The translations under genes and the position numbers were made by a program. The notes below the pieces were generated by a model. It made no database searches, was not told the DNA's origin, and saw only the letters and a program-made list of their open reading frames with translations. This document shows, one piece after another, positions 25,765 to 33,964 of a stretch of DNA of 46,793 nucleotides (position 1 is its first letter; each line of letters starts with the position of its first letter). The stretch is from an uncultured Acidobacteriia bacterium (lineage in GTDB: Bacteria; Acidobacteriota; Terriglobia; Bryobacterales; Bryobacteraceae). Where the stretch lies: NCBI GenBank assembly GCA_903929755.1, contig CAIYVZ010000154.1, forward strand, positions 1 to 46,793. The letters are read 5' to 3'.

Positions 25765-26865
25765 ATGAAACAGCGGGTCGCAATCGTGGCTGGCGCACGA
25801 CCGAATTTCGTCAAAGTGGCCCCGGTATTGCGGGCGATTCAGGACTTGAACCCTGGCTTTGAGGCCGTCCTGGTTCACACCGGGCAGCATTACAGTCCGG
25901 AGCTTTCCGATGTCTTTTTCGAGCAACTGGGGATCCGGAAGCCGGATCTGCACCTGGGCGCCGGCGGGAGCACGCATGGCCAGCAAACGGCTCGGATTCT
26001 GGAAGCGTTTGAGGGGTGGTTAACGTCAACGGACGTTCCGCCGGTGGCGGTGATCGTTGTCGGGGATGTGAATTCCACCATCGCGGCGGCTTTGGCGGCG
26101 GCGAAGCTCGGGATTAAGGTCATCCATTTGGAAGCGGGGCTGCGGTCGTTTGACCGCGGGATGCCGGAAGAGATCAATCGGCTGGCGACGGACGCGATCT
26201 CGGACCTTTTGCTGGTGAGCGAACCCGACGGCGAGGGCAATCTGGCGCGGGAGGGTGTGCCTGCTTCCCGGATCCGGTACGTAGGAAACGTCATGATTGA
26301 CACGCTGGTGCGGCATGTGGGGGAGGCGGCGAAACTGGCCCCTGCGCTTCGCGGGAGTGATCGGCCCTATGCGCTGGTGACCCTGCACCGGCCGTCGAAT
26401 GTGGACGAAGAAGGGTCACTGACGGCGATTGTGGATTTCCTGCTGGACATTGGAACGAAGCTGGATGTTCTGTTCCCCGTGCATCCGCGGACCAAGGGAA
26501 AACTGGACGCCTTCGGGCTGAGTGGGCGCCTGGAAGCAGCGCCGGGCCTGACTGTGCTGCCTCCGCTGGGGTATCTGGAAAACCTGGCGCTGATGCAGGG
26601 GGCGCGCGTGGTGATGACGGATTCGGGTGGGATTCAGGAAGAAACGTCCTTTATGGGGGTGCCTTGCCTGACGTTGCGGGAGAATACGGAACGCCCTTGC
26701 ACTGTCACGTTGGGAACAAATACGCTGGTAGGCCGGGATTTTGAACTGGCACGGCAACTGGTGGGTGAGATCCTGGCCGGCACTTATAAAACGGGGGGGC
26801 CTATCCCGGGATGGGACGGGGCAGCCGCGGTGCGCGTAGTCCGCGAAGTGGAAGCGTTCCTGTGA
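25765..26865 (+). CDS. wecB: UDP-N-acetylglucosamine 2-epimerase, non-hydrolysing
   Basis: 366 residues. It interconverts UDP-GlcNAc and UDP-ManNAc in the cytoplasm and so supplies ManNAc-type sugars for surface polysaccharides. Family motifs are clear: IVAGARPNFVKVAPVLRAI, HTGQHYSPELSDVFFEQLGI, VGDVNSTIAAALAAAKLGI, VIHLEAGLRSFDRGMPEEIN, VTLHRPSNVDEEGSL, PVHPRTKGKL and VMTDSGGIQEETSFMGVPCL. The acidic and histidine residues that act in catalysis lie in these blocks. It is the first gene of a plus-strand operon with a phosphoglycosyl transferase 22 bases downstream. No wecC (ManNAc dehydrogenase) is in the window. Confidence 0.95.
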   Translation: MKQRVAIVAGARPNFVKVAPVLRAIQDLNPGFEAVLVHTGQHYSPELSDVFFEQLGIRKPDLHLGAGGSTHGQQTARILEAFEGWLTSTDVPPVAVIVVGDVNSTIAAALAAAKLGIKVIHLEAGLRSFDRGMPEEINRLATDAISDLLLVSEPDGEGNLAREGVPASRIRYVGNVMIDTLVRHVGEAAKLAPALRGSDRPYALVTLHRPSNVDEEGSLTAIVDFLLDIGTKLDVLFPVHPRTKGKLDAFGLSGRLEAAPGLTVLPPLGYLENLALMQGARVVMTDSGGIQEETSFMGVPCLTLRENTERPCTVTLGTNTLVGRDFELARQLVGEILAGTYKTGGPIPGWDGAAAVRVVREVEAFL

Positions 26866-26887
26866 GCTTGGCGTTTCAGTTTGGAAT

Positions 26888-27529
26888 ATGATTTACCGCC
26901 GCATCGTGAAACCACTGACGGACCGGATACTGGCGCTGCTTGGTCTGGTGGCGCTGGCTCCGTTTCTGGTGTTGCTTTGGATCGCAATCGCGGTGCGGAT
27001 GGGGACGCCGGTGCTGTTCCGGCAGACCAGAATCGGCCTGATGGACCGTCCGTTTGAGTTTGTGAAGTTCCGGACGATGACGGACGCGCGGAACGGGCGG
27101 GGGGAATTGCTGCCGGATGCGGAGCGACTTACAGCGCTGGGACAGTTTCTGCGATCCACGAGCCTGGACGAGTTTCCGCAACTCTGGAATGTGGTGAAAG
27201 GGGATATGAGCCTGGTTGGACCTCGTCCGCTACTGCCGGAGTACCTGCCCCGGTATTCGGCGGAGCAGCGACGGCGACATCACGCGATGCCGGGAATCAC
27301 GGGCTGGGCGCAGGTGAACGGGCGAAATGGTTTGCCGTGGGAAGATAAGTTCCGGCACGACGTTTGGTATGTAGACAATTGCACGGCGGGCCTGGATCTG
27401 CGGATTCTGATGATGACGGTGCTGGCGGTTTTCAGGAGGCGGGGTATCAGCCAGCAGGGCCAGGCAACGGCGCTCCCCTTTATGGGATCTCCGGCGGGGA
27501 AGGATTCGTCTCAGGAAGGCGGGACATGA
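26888..27529 (+). CDS. Undecaprenyl-phosphate sugar phosphotransferase (PglC/WcaJ C-terminal type)
   Basis: 213 residues. A small monotopic phosphoglycosyl transferase: one re-entrant hydrophobic segment (about 13-37), then FRQTRIG, VKFRTM and the catalytic Asp-Glu pair in SLDEFPQLWNVVKGDMSLVG (Asp94-Glu95). PRPLLPEYLPRY and MPGITGWAQVNGRN follow. It moves a phospho-sugar from a UDP-sugar to undecaprenyl phosphate, the first membrane step of repeat-unit synthesis. It has the short PglC form without the extra membrane domain of WcaJ. Its stop overlaps the next start as ATGA. Co-transcription with a PglD-like gene suggests an N-acetylated amino sugar donor, but this is inference. Confidence 0.92.
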   Translation: MIYRRIVKPLTDRILALLGLVALAPFLVLLWIAIAVRMGTPVLFRQTRIGLMDRPFEFVKFRTMTDARNGRGELLPDAERLTALGQFLRSTSLDEFPQLWNVVKGDMSLVGPRPLLPEYLPRYSAEQRRRHHAMPGITGWAQVNGRNGLPWEDKFRHDVWYVDNCTAGLDLRILMMTVLAVFRRRGISQQGQATALPFMGSPAGKDSSQEGGT

Positions 27530-28158
27530 AGAATCTGCTGATTTGGGGCGCGGGGGGCCACGGAAGAGTGATTTTGGACATCGCGCGGGCGATGGGGACT
27601 TTCGGCAGAATCGCGTTCTATGACGACAGCGAGGATATAGGGGGAAAGCTGCGGGAGGAAGTGCTTTCGGGCGGATTCCGCGAGGCGAGTCGCCTGGGCT
27701 TTGATGCCTTTGTAGTGGCGATTGGGCCGAATTTCCTTCGCTCTCAGCGTTTTGAAGAGGCTTTGGCGACTGGTATGGAGGCCGCTGTGTGCGTTCACCC
27801 GACCGCGTGGATTTCGCCTGGCGCGTCGATTGGAAGAGGCACGGTGGTGATGCCGCGCGTGGTGGTGCAGACCGACGCCCGTGTGGGGGTGAACTGCATT
27901 TTGAATACGGGCACCATTGTGGAACACGACTGTGTGATTGGCGACCATGTTCACCTATCCCCGGGAGTGACGCTCTGTGGGAACGTGACCGTTGGACCGC
28001 TGGCGCATCTGGGCGCTGGGGTTACGGTGATTCCGGGCGGGAGAATTGGCAGCGGTGCGGTGGTGGGTGCGGGGGCCGTGGTTCTGAGGGAAATTCCCGG
28101 GGGCGTGACGGCTGTGGGGGTTCCGGCGCGTGTTATCAGGGAACTGGCTGACAATTAG
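27526..28158 (+). CDS. Sugar O/N-acetyltransferase, PglD/NeuD family
   Basis: 210 residues from the ATG at 27526 (ATGA overlap with the phosphoglycosyl transferase). An N-terminal Rossmann-like part (LLIWGAGGHGRVILDIARAM) binds the nucleotide-sugar. The C-terminal left-handed beta helix has hexapeptide repeats (for example ISPGASIGRGTVVMPRVVVQ and DARVGVNCILNTG) and the likely catalytic His134 in IVEHDCVIGDHVHLSPG. It acetylates a 4-amino sugar nucleotide (PglD) or sialic acid (NeuD). The PglC-like neighbour favours the first, but no aminotransferase or dehydratase of that pathway is in the window. Last gene of the wecB operon. Confidence 0.9.
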   Translation: MKNLLIWGAGGHGRVILDIARAMGTFGRIAFYDDSEDIGGKLREEVLSGGFREASRLGFDAFVVAIGPNFLRSQRFEEALATGMEAAVCVHPTAWISPGASIGRGTVVMPRVVVQTDARVGVNCILNTGTIVEHDCVIGDHVHLSPGVTLCGNVTVGPLAHLGAGVTVIPGGRIGSGAVVGAGAVVLREIPGGVTAVGVPARVIRELADN

Positions 28159-28185
28159 GGCAGGTGCGCAGGATGCGGCCTGCCC
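28158..28185 (+). terminator. Possible hairpin at the end of the wecB operon
   Basis: GGGCAGG (28158-28164) and CCTGCCC (28179-28185) form a perfect 7-bp stem with a 14-base loop, overlapping the last base of the acetyltransferase stop codon. No T tract follows, so it may be a weak or Rho-assisted terminator. Confidence 0.4.
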
Positions 28186-28193
28186 CACATTGA

Positions 28194-28229
28194 GGATTAC
28201 AAACCGGGGACTACAAACCGGGGATTACA
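28194..28229. repeat. 14-base tandem repeat, about 2.5 units
   Basis: GGATTACAAACCGG (28194-28207) is followed by GGACTACAAACCGG (28208-28221) and a partial GGATTACA (28222-28229). It lies in the gap between the convergent wecB operon and the tRNA gene. No function is evident. Confidence 0.75.
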
Positions 28230-28284
28230 GAAAGTACTTGAACGGTCTTCATGGGCGACCGAAGCGTTGGAGGCCGGGAGAAAT

Positions 28285-28361
28285 TGGTAGGCGCGGCAGG
28301 ACTCGAACCTGCTACCCCCGACTTAGAAGGTCGGTGCTCTATCCGGATGAGCTACGCGCCC
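28285..28361 (-). tRNA. tRNA-Arg (anticodon TCT)
   Basis: 77 bases on the minus strand with a full cloverleaf: acceptor GGGCGCG with CGCGCCT (first pair G-U), D arm AGCTCATCCGGATAGAGC, anticodon stem CCGAC/GTCGG around loop CTTCTAA (anticodon TCT at 28325-28327), T arm GCAGGTTCGAGTCCTGC, discriminator A and an encoded CCA (28285-28287). It reads AGA codons. Its first 23 bases overlap the 3' end of fliJ, including the fliJ stop codon. Confidence 0.96.
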
Positions 28362-28794
28362 GGGCCTTCTCTAATTGTAGCTTGGAGAGGAACGATTCGG
28401 CTGCGAAAGCTTCCAGTTCACGATTCCAGTCGAGAAGCCAGCGGGCGTGGCGGGTCTGGTTGAGATTCTGGAGGAGCCGCAAGCGGCGGTCGGCTTCCAA
28501 CAGAGACTGGCGGCAGGCATTGAGCTCGACCAAGGCGGTTTTCTCCTTTTCGTGGAGGTCGGCGATCTGCTTTCGGGTCCTGGCGTGAAACGCGGCCCAG
28601 AGGTTTAGTTCGGAGCCAGTGGTGCCTTGCAGGTAGCGGGCGGCTTCTTCGGCGAGAAGTTTTTCGAAGATGACAACGTCTCGCCGAAGGTCGGCAATTC
28701 GGGCGGCGGCGGTGGCCAGTTTCCCTTTTTCGACGTCTACCTGGCTGGCGCGCCATTTCAGAACCTGGTCGAGGCGAAAATGAAAGGCTTTCAT
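28339..28794 (-). CDS. fliJ: Flagellar export protein FliJ
   Basis: 151 residues, almost wholly charged and helical: FRLDQVLKWRASQVDVEKGK at the start, then a long coiled coil with heptads. FliJ is a general chaperone and stalk of the flagellar type III export ATPase, linking FliI to FlhA. FliJ proteins are poorly conserved; the short 'F.Ld.vL..R' start, coiled coil and position after fliI identify it. It begins 18 bases after the fliI stop and is the last gene of the flgB-to-fliJ operon. Its TAG stop (28339-28341) and last codons lie inside the tRNA-Arg gene on the same strand. Confidence 0.82.
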   Translation of the reverse strand: MKAFHFRLDQVLKWRASQVDVEKGKLATAAARIADLRRDVVIFEKLLAEEAARYLQGTTGSELNLWAAFHARTRKQIADLHEKEKTALVELNACRQSLLEADRRLRLLQNLNQTRHARWLLDWNRELEAFAAESFLSKLQLEKARARSSSG

Positions 28795-28812
28795 GGCGCG
28801 AGGCGTACCCGG

Positions 28813-30140
28813 CTAGGAGACCAGACCTGCCAGACTTTCCATTTGCGCCATGGTGTCGGAGAGCGGCGAGACCTCGCGGGGGCCCTGGCAAAGGAAGTGG
28901 ATGACGTCGGTCCGCGCTTTGATGGCGGAATCGATGCGTGGATTTGAACCGGAGACATAAGCGCCCAGGTTGATGAGGTCCTCGGATTGCCGGTAGATGG
29001 AGAGCGTCTCGCGGATGCGCCGGGCGTACTCGGCCTCCTGCTGCGTGGCCAGTTTGGATTGCAGCCGGCTGACAGAATCGAGGACCTGGATGGCGGGATA
29101 GTGGCCGGCGGCTCCTAATTCGCGGGCGAGCGTGATGTGACCGTCGAGGATGGAGCGGACGGCATCGCAGATGGGCTCATTGAAATCGTCACCCTCGACG
29201 AGAACGGTAAAGAAGCCGGTGATGGACCCGTGCTCGAAGTTCCCAGCCCTTTCGCAGACCTTGGGCAGGAGACTAAAGACCGAGGGGGTGTAACCTTTCT
29301 GGCTGGGAGGTTCGCCGGCAGCGAGACCGATTTCGCGTTGGGCCATGGCGAGACGGGTGATGGAGTCCATGACGAGCAGAACATCCTCACCCTGATCTCT
29401 GAAGAATTCGGCGACTGCGAGCGCGACGAAACAGGCTCGGACGCGGAGGGGTGCTGGTTGGTCGGAGGTGGCAACGATGACGACGGAGTGGGCCATGCCT
29501 TCGGGTCCGAGATCATGCTCCAGAAATTCACGAACTTCGCGATTTCGTTCGCCGATGAGGGCGATGACGTTGACACCGGCGGAACTGGACCGTGCCATGG
29601 AACCGAGGAGCGTGCTTTTGCCGACGCCGCTGCCTCCAAATATCCCGATGCGCTGGCCTTTACCGCAGGGCAAGAGGCCGTCGATAACCCGGATGCCGGT
29701 GGGGAGACGCTGATTGATATGAGCTCTGGAGAGAGCGCTGGGGGGGGGGCATAGAGGGGCTGGGGAATGGTGTTGCGGAGACGGGGCCCATGGTCCATCG
29801 GATTGCCGAAGCCGTCGAGAACCCGGCCAAGAAGGTCGACTGAGGCCTTCATTGAGGACTCTCCGCCCCGGGCGACGGTATGGTCTCCGAGACAGAGACC
29901 CCCTGTTTCTTCGAGGGGCATGGAGAGGACTTTGCCCGCACGGAAGCCGACGACCTGAGTGCGGATTCGGTGTCCGGAGCGGGTGGTGATTTCGCAAAAG
30001 TCGCCGATGGCGGCAACGGGGCCGCGGGATTCGACGACGAGGCCAACCAACTCCACAACTTCGCCTTCCATTCGGACCGGGTCCATGTGCTCCACAATTT
30101 GAAAGTAGTGGGAAAAATCGATTGGTCGTCCAATGGGCAT
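28813..30140 (-). CDS. fliI: Flagellum-specific export ATPase FliI, frameshifted
   Basis: FliI powers and gates flagellar protein export at the base of the basal body. The N-terminal part (MPIGRPIDF... to YAPPP, about residue 134) is in one frame. The rest (ALSRAHINQRLPTG, Walker A GGSGVGKST, LLVMDSITRLAMAQREIGLA, CERAGNFEHGSITGFFTVLV, to the stop at 28813) is in another. The frames meet at a run of ten G (29740-29749; C on the coding strand); one more base restores a normal protein of about 442 residues. It is therefore one gene with a one-base deletion: a sequencing error, slippage-based switching, or real loss. AAAGGTAG precedes the ATG. It lies between fliH and fliJ. Confidence 0.88.
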
Positions 30141-30168
30141 TTGCTACCTTTCACTTTCTGTAAGGGGA

Positions 30169-30876
30169 TTAACCATCGGCCAGGCGATCTGCGAGGCCAC
30201 GGGCGATTTCTTCGAGTTGGGTATCGATGGACGCATCGATGGTGCCCTCGTCTGAACGGACGACAAAGGTTCCCGGCGCGCAACCGGGATCGGGCTCGAT
30301 GCGAACCCGGGAAGCGGAATGACCCGAGAGCGAGGCCTGCACGGCTTCGAGAAACCGGGGATGGACGACCAAGGTGTACGATTCGGCGCGGGCCATGCGG
30401 TCGAAGACAACCTTCGCGAGCGCGGAGAGGGCACTGGTATCGGTGGCGAGTTCGCGGTGAAGAATTCGCCTGGCGATCTGGACCGCAAGTTGGACCACGT
30501 CCTTTTCCGCTTTGATGCGGAGGAGACTTCGGGTGCCGAGGGTATCGGAAATGGACTGTTTCATCTTCTCGACAACCGGGGCCAGTTCCTGGTGAGCCCT
30601 TTGTTCCCCCTGGCTGAGACCAGCGTCGAAGGCCTGTTTGCGCACGGCTTTGACTTCCTGCTCGAGGGTGGTGGCTCGGGCTGACAGGGCGCTATTCTCG
30701 GCGGAGATTCGAGCGCACTCGGCAGCGAGTTCCTGTAAGCGCGACGAGTCTTCGGTTGCCTCCTTCGGGCTTCCCTGCCACCCGGGCGGGGAAGTTGCGC
30801 GAGTTAATGGCAGCGCGATGAACGGGTAGGCGTCCACTTTCAGGCTCTCGCGCAAGGCTATGACCCTAGACAACAT
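30169..30876 (-). CDS. fliH: Flagellar assembly protein FliH
   Basis: 235 residues. The middle is a coiled coil (LQELAAECARISAENSALSA, then LEQEVKAVRKQAFDAG). It is followed by the typical FliH/YscL/V-ATPase subunit E-like domain (EKDVVQLAVQIARRILHREL, LVVHPRFLEAVQASL, GTFVVRSDEGTIDASI and DTQLEEIA). FliH holds FliI inactive and docks it to FliN at the C ring. The start overlaps the fliG end by 11 bases and the stop is 28 bases before fliI, fitting one operon. The first 40 residues vary in this family, so the exact start is not certain. Confidence 0.88.
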   Translation of the reverse strand: MLSRVIALRESLKVDAYPFIALPLTRATSPPGWQGSPKEATEDSSRLQELAAECARISAENSALSARATTLEQEVKAVRKQAFDAGLSQGEQRAHQELAPVVEKMKQSISDTLGTRSLLRIKAEKDVVQLAVQIARRILHRELATDTSALSALAKVVFDRMARAESYTLVVHPRFLEAVQASLSGHSASRVRIEPDPGCAPGTFVVRSDEGTIDASIDTQLEEIARGLADRLADG

Positions 30877-31900
30877 ACTGGTCGCCGCCAGCGCCCTTCA
30901 GGCTGATGACACCTTCGGCTTCGAGTTGCCGAATAGTCGCGATGATCTGGTGTTGCGCGGTCTCTACATCCCGGATCCGCACGGGGCCGAGGGCGTCGAT
31001 ATCATCTTTGAGCATTTCTATGGCACGAGCAGACATGGTGCCGAAGAAGTGCTCTTTGAGGCTATCGCTGGTGCCCTTCAAGGCGAGGGTGAGAGACTTG
31101 CGGTCAACTCTGGCGAGGACTTCTTTCAGCTGATTGACATCGATGGCCTGAAGATCTTCAAACACAAACATCAGTTGGCGGATGGTCTCCACCAGATTCG
31201 GGTTGTGATTTTCGATGACGTCCAGAATTTCTTTGCTGGTCCCGGAGTCCAGACGGTTGAAGACTTCGGAAACGGCGCGGACGCCGCCGTAGGACTCGCG
31301 GCTGAATTCTCCGAGGGCCTGTAGCTTCTGGCCGATGACGCTGGCGATTTTGTTCACGATCTCGGGGGAGATTTGATCCAGATTTGCCATGCGGAGTGCC
31401 ACGTCGGCGCGCATCTCGTGGGGGAGGGAAACAAGGAGCGCGGCAGCCTGAGAAGCATTGAGGTGCGAGAGTACCAGGGCGATGGTTTGAGGATGCTCAT
31501 TGTGGATGAACTTCGCCAGTTGTTGTGGATCGGCTTTTTGCAGCAAATCGAGACTGGCGAAATCAGTACCGAGAGCCTTGGTAAGACGGTCGATGAGTTT
31601 TTTGGCGGTATCGGGGCCAAAAGCCGTCATCAGCATTTTCTTCGCAAAATCGAGCCCGCCGCGCAGGACAAAGTCGTGGGCGATGGTCATCTGGTGAAAC
31701 TCTTCGAGAAGTGCCTCAGCTTGTTCGGAAGTGATGGATTCGATGCGGGCAACCTCGCGGCCGACCAGATGAACTTCATCCTCGCTGAGCTGCTTCACCA
31801 GCTCACCGCCGGGTTGCTCCCCAAGCAAGATGAGAAGCATTGCGGCCTTGCGCATCCCGCTATCGGGTTCGAGGGCAACCGAGGAAATAGTTGAACTCAT
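30866..31900 (-). CDS. fliG: Flagellar motor switch protein FliG
   Basis: 344 residues, full length. The N-terminal domain binds FliF, the middle domain has the EHPQTIALVLSHL motif (from residue 135), the FliM-contacting GGVRAVSEVFNRLD region follows, and the C-terminal charged-helix domain (KSLTLALKGTSDSLKEHFF, then MSARAIEMLKDDIDALGPVR) contacts the stator. FliG forms the switch/torque ring at the cytoplasmic face of the MS ring. The start overlaps the fliF stop by 4 bases. All domain hallmarks are intact. Confidence 0.97.
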   Translation of the reverse strand: MSSTISSVALEPDSGMRKAAMLLILLGEQPGGELVKQLSEDEVHLVGREVARIESITSEQAEALLEEFHQMTIAHDFVLRGGLDFAKKMLMTAFGPDTAKKLIDRLTKALGTDFASLDLLQKADPQQLAKFIHNEHPQTIALVLSHLNASQAAALLVSLPHEMRADVALRMANLDQISPEIVNKIASVIGQKLQALGEFSRESYGGVRAVSEVFNRLDSGTSKEILDVIENHNPNLVETIRQLMFVFEDLQAIDVNQLKEVLARVDRKSLTLALKGTSDSLKEHFFGTMSARAIEMLKDDIDALGPVRIRDVETAQHQIIATIRQLEAEGVISLKGAGGDQYVV

Positions 31901-33609
31901 GTCTTGCGGACCTCCTTTTCATCCAGCCACGCACGGAGAATACTGGCCGAGCCCTGGGGATCCTTGCTTACTGTTTCACGAATATGCTTCAGCAGGACCT
32001 CGGTACGACCTGTCGCTGCAGGAAGTACGATACGGGAGAGGGCTTCGGCTTCGGCTTCGGCTCTGTCATGTTCGGCGGCGGCGCGCGCCAACTGTGTCTC
32101 GCGTTTCTCCTCCGCGGCGAGCTGCCCGGGTGCGGGAGCGGCGGCGGTACCCGGAGCCGCAATTGCACCGGGAGCGGTATCGGCTGCGCTGGCCCCCTTG
32201 CTCGCCTTCGCTGACCTGCCCTTCCGGAAGAGCAGGAACCCTCCGGCAAGAAGGAGCAGGACGAGGGCGGCAGCACCCCCCAGGAACAGGGGCTGTTTGG
32301 CCAGGTTCTTCATGTCGAGGGGGGGGGACGGTAACGGTGCTGTGAGAGCCGCGGAGGGCGGGGGGGCGGCGACGGTATTTTCGAAGGGAAGTGACTCCAC
32401 CGTGATCTGGTCGCCCCGCTGTTCGGTGTACCCGACGATTCCGGCAACGATATCGCGGACGACCTTCAGGACTTCAGCAGAAGGAGGAACAAAGGTGCGC
32501 CGGGCCTTGGGTCCGGTGCCGTCAAAATTGACCGATTGATCAATCACGATGGCGGTCGAGATCCGTTTTACCGAGCCGCGCGGTGAGATGACATGCTTCA
32601 CGATCCGGCTGGGCTGGAAAGTCATGTTCTCAGTCCGCCGACTGAGGCCGGAAGCCCCGGAAGCTGGCCGGGACGGGGGGCGCGGGAGGTTGGAAGCCGT
32701 CCCGGGAGTACCGGCAGCCTGAAGGGTTGAGTTGGACTCCTCCGAGCTCTGGGATGAGAGCACCGCGCTCGCTCCGGAATCGAAGGTCTCGTTATTCTCC
32801 TCGGTCGATGTAAAATCCAGATCAACATTTACGCCGGCACGGAACTTCTCGGAACCGAGAACCGGTTCGAGGGCAGTACTGATGCGCGCCATGAGGCCGG
32901 ACTCGACTTGCCTGCGATATTCGAGGTCGGCCTCGGCCAACCGGGTCCCGGTGTCTTCGGCGGCGCTCGGCCGATTCAGGAGACGTCCACTGGAGTCGAT
33001 GATCGCGACGGCTTCAGGGACAAGGCCATCCACGGAACTGGCGATCAGGTTCGCGATTGCCTGAATGTTCTGCTGCGCGATACGCGAGGAGCGACGAAGC
33101 TGAAGAACGACAGTTGCTTTGGCAGGCTGCCGGGAATCGAGAAAGACGGAGTCCTTAGGGAATGTGAGGTGGATGCGGGCTTGTGCCACTTCTGACAGAG
33201 TGCCCACAGTCCGCTCCAATTCGCCTTCGAGAGCACGACGGTAGTTGACCTGCTCAGTGAAATCGCTGGCACCCAGATTGGCGCGATCAAACAATTCGAA
33301 GCCGATTCGACCGGTATGTGGAAGGCCAGCCCCGGCAAGGGCCATGCGGGCCTCGGCAATTTGGGTTGAAGGAACAGAGACGGTGGCCCCTGTCTCATCC
33401 AGACGGTATTCAACCCCGGCTTCACGAATCTTCTGCGTTACGGCCGAAGCATCTTCAGGCGCAAGGCCGGTGTAGAGCGGCTTAAAGCTACTATCGTGCC
33501 GGTATTTGGTCAACCCCCAGAAGGCGAGACCCATCACAATCGGGACAACGAGTAGGGAGATTCGTTGAACGATTGTGAGCGAGTTCCAGAGCTTGAGGAG
33601 TTGCTGCAT
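31897..33609 (-). CDS. fliF: Flagellar MS-ring protein FliF
   Basis: 570 residues. Two membrane segments (about 16-34, ISLLVVPIVMGLAFWGL, and about 437-458, PLFLGGAAALVLLLLAGGFL) enclose the periplasmic YscJ-like ring-building domains (YTGLAPEDASAVTQKIREAG, GRIGFELFDRANLGASDF, RALEGELERTVGTL, ARIHLTFPKDSVF). A Ser/Pro/Gly-rich stretch lies around residues 270-330. The cytoplasmic tail, ending ILRAWLDEKE, binds FliG. FliF forms the MS ring, the foundation of the basal body. The gene follows fliE and overlaps fliG by 4 bases. Confidence 0.97.
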   Translation of the reverse strand: MQQLLKLWNSLTIVQRISLLVVPIVMGLAFWGLTKYRHDSSFKPLYTGLAPEDASAVTQKIREAGVEYRLDETGATVSVPSTQIAEARMALAGAGLPHTGRIGFELFDRANLGASDFTEQVNYRRALEGELERTVGTLSEVAQARIHLTFPKDSVFLDSRQPAKATVVLQLRRSSRIAQQNIQAIANLIASSVDGLVPEAVAIIDSSGRLLNRPSAAEDTGTRLAEADLEYRRQVESGLMARISTALEPVLGSEKFRAGVNVDLDFTSTEENNETFDSGASAVLSSQSSEESNSTLQAAGTPGTASNLPRPPSRPASGASGLSRRTENMTFQPSRIVKHVISPRGSVKRISTAIVIDQSVNFDGTGPKARRTFVPPSAEVLKVVRDIVAGIVGYTEQRGDQITVESLPFENTVAAPPPSAALTAPLPSPPLDMKNLAKQPLFLGGAAALVLLLLAGGFLLFRKGRSAKASKGASAADTAPGAIAAPGTAAAPAPGQLAAEEKRETQLARAAAEHDRAEAEAEALSRIVLPAATGRTEVLLKHIRETVSKDPQGSASILRAWLDEKEVRKT

Positions 33610-33627
33610 GAGAGTTTGGGGGGACGC

Positions 33628-33936
33628 CTACATCGGCATCCGCATGATTTCCTGGTAGGACTGCACGAGCTTGTTGCGAACCTGCTGGAAGAGTTGCATG
33701 GAGAGCTCCGCGCGTTGGGAGATCAACGCGACCTCGTGAATGTCGCCCTTCCCGTTGATGAGCAGGTCCTCGGAAGCTTTATGCGCGGAGTTTTGAGAAT
33801 TTTCCACGGTGGAGATGGCAGAGCTCAGGATGTCTGCGAAGCCTGACCCGCCGGCAGGGCTGGTGGCAGGGGGCTTAAGAGCATCGAGCGACAGTGACGG
33901 CCGGGGAACGGCGGGAGCGATTATGGGTATCACCAT
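33628..33936 (-). CDS. fliE: Flagellar hook-basal body complex protein FliE
   Basis: 102 residues. The conserved C-terminal half (GSGFADILSSAISTVENSQN, KASEDLLINGKGDIHEVALI, SQRAELSMQLFQQVRNKLV, QSYQEIMRMPM) is that of FliE, the adaptor joining the MS ring to the rod and an early export substrate. The N-terminal 30 residues are Pro/Ala-rich and variable, as usual. It lies between flgC and fliF, the standard order flgB-flgC-fliE-fliF. The gap to flgC is 28 bases and to fliF 18 bases. Confidence 0.95.
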   Translation of the reverse strand: MVIPIIAPAVPRPSLSLDALKPPATSPAGGSGFADILSSAISTVENSQNSAHKASEDLLINGKGDIHEVALISQRAELSMQLFQQVRNKLVQSYQEIMRMPM

Positions 33937-33964
33937 GATTAGGAGCGCCTATTTGAATAAGTCA

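Noticed and set aside
29115-30140. fliI read as two separate genes
   Set aside because: The first frame continues as non-conserved Pro/Ser-rich sequence after the G run, and the second has a non-native N-terminus; together they make one normal FliI.
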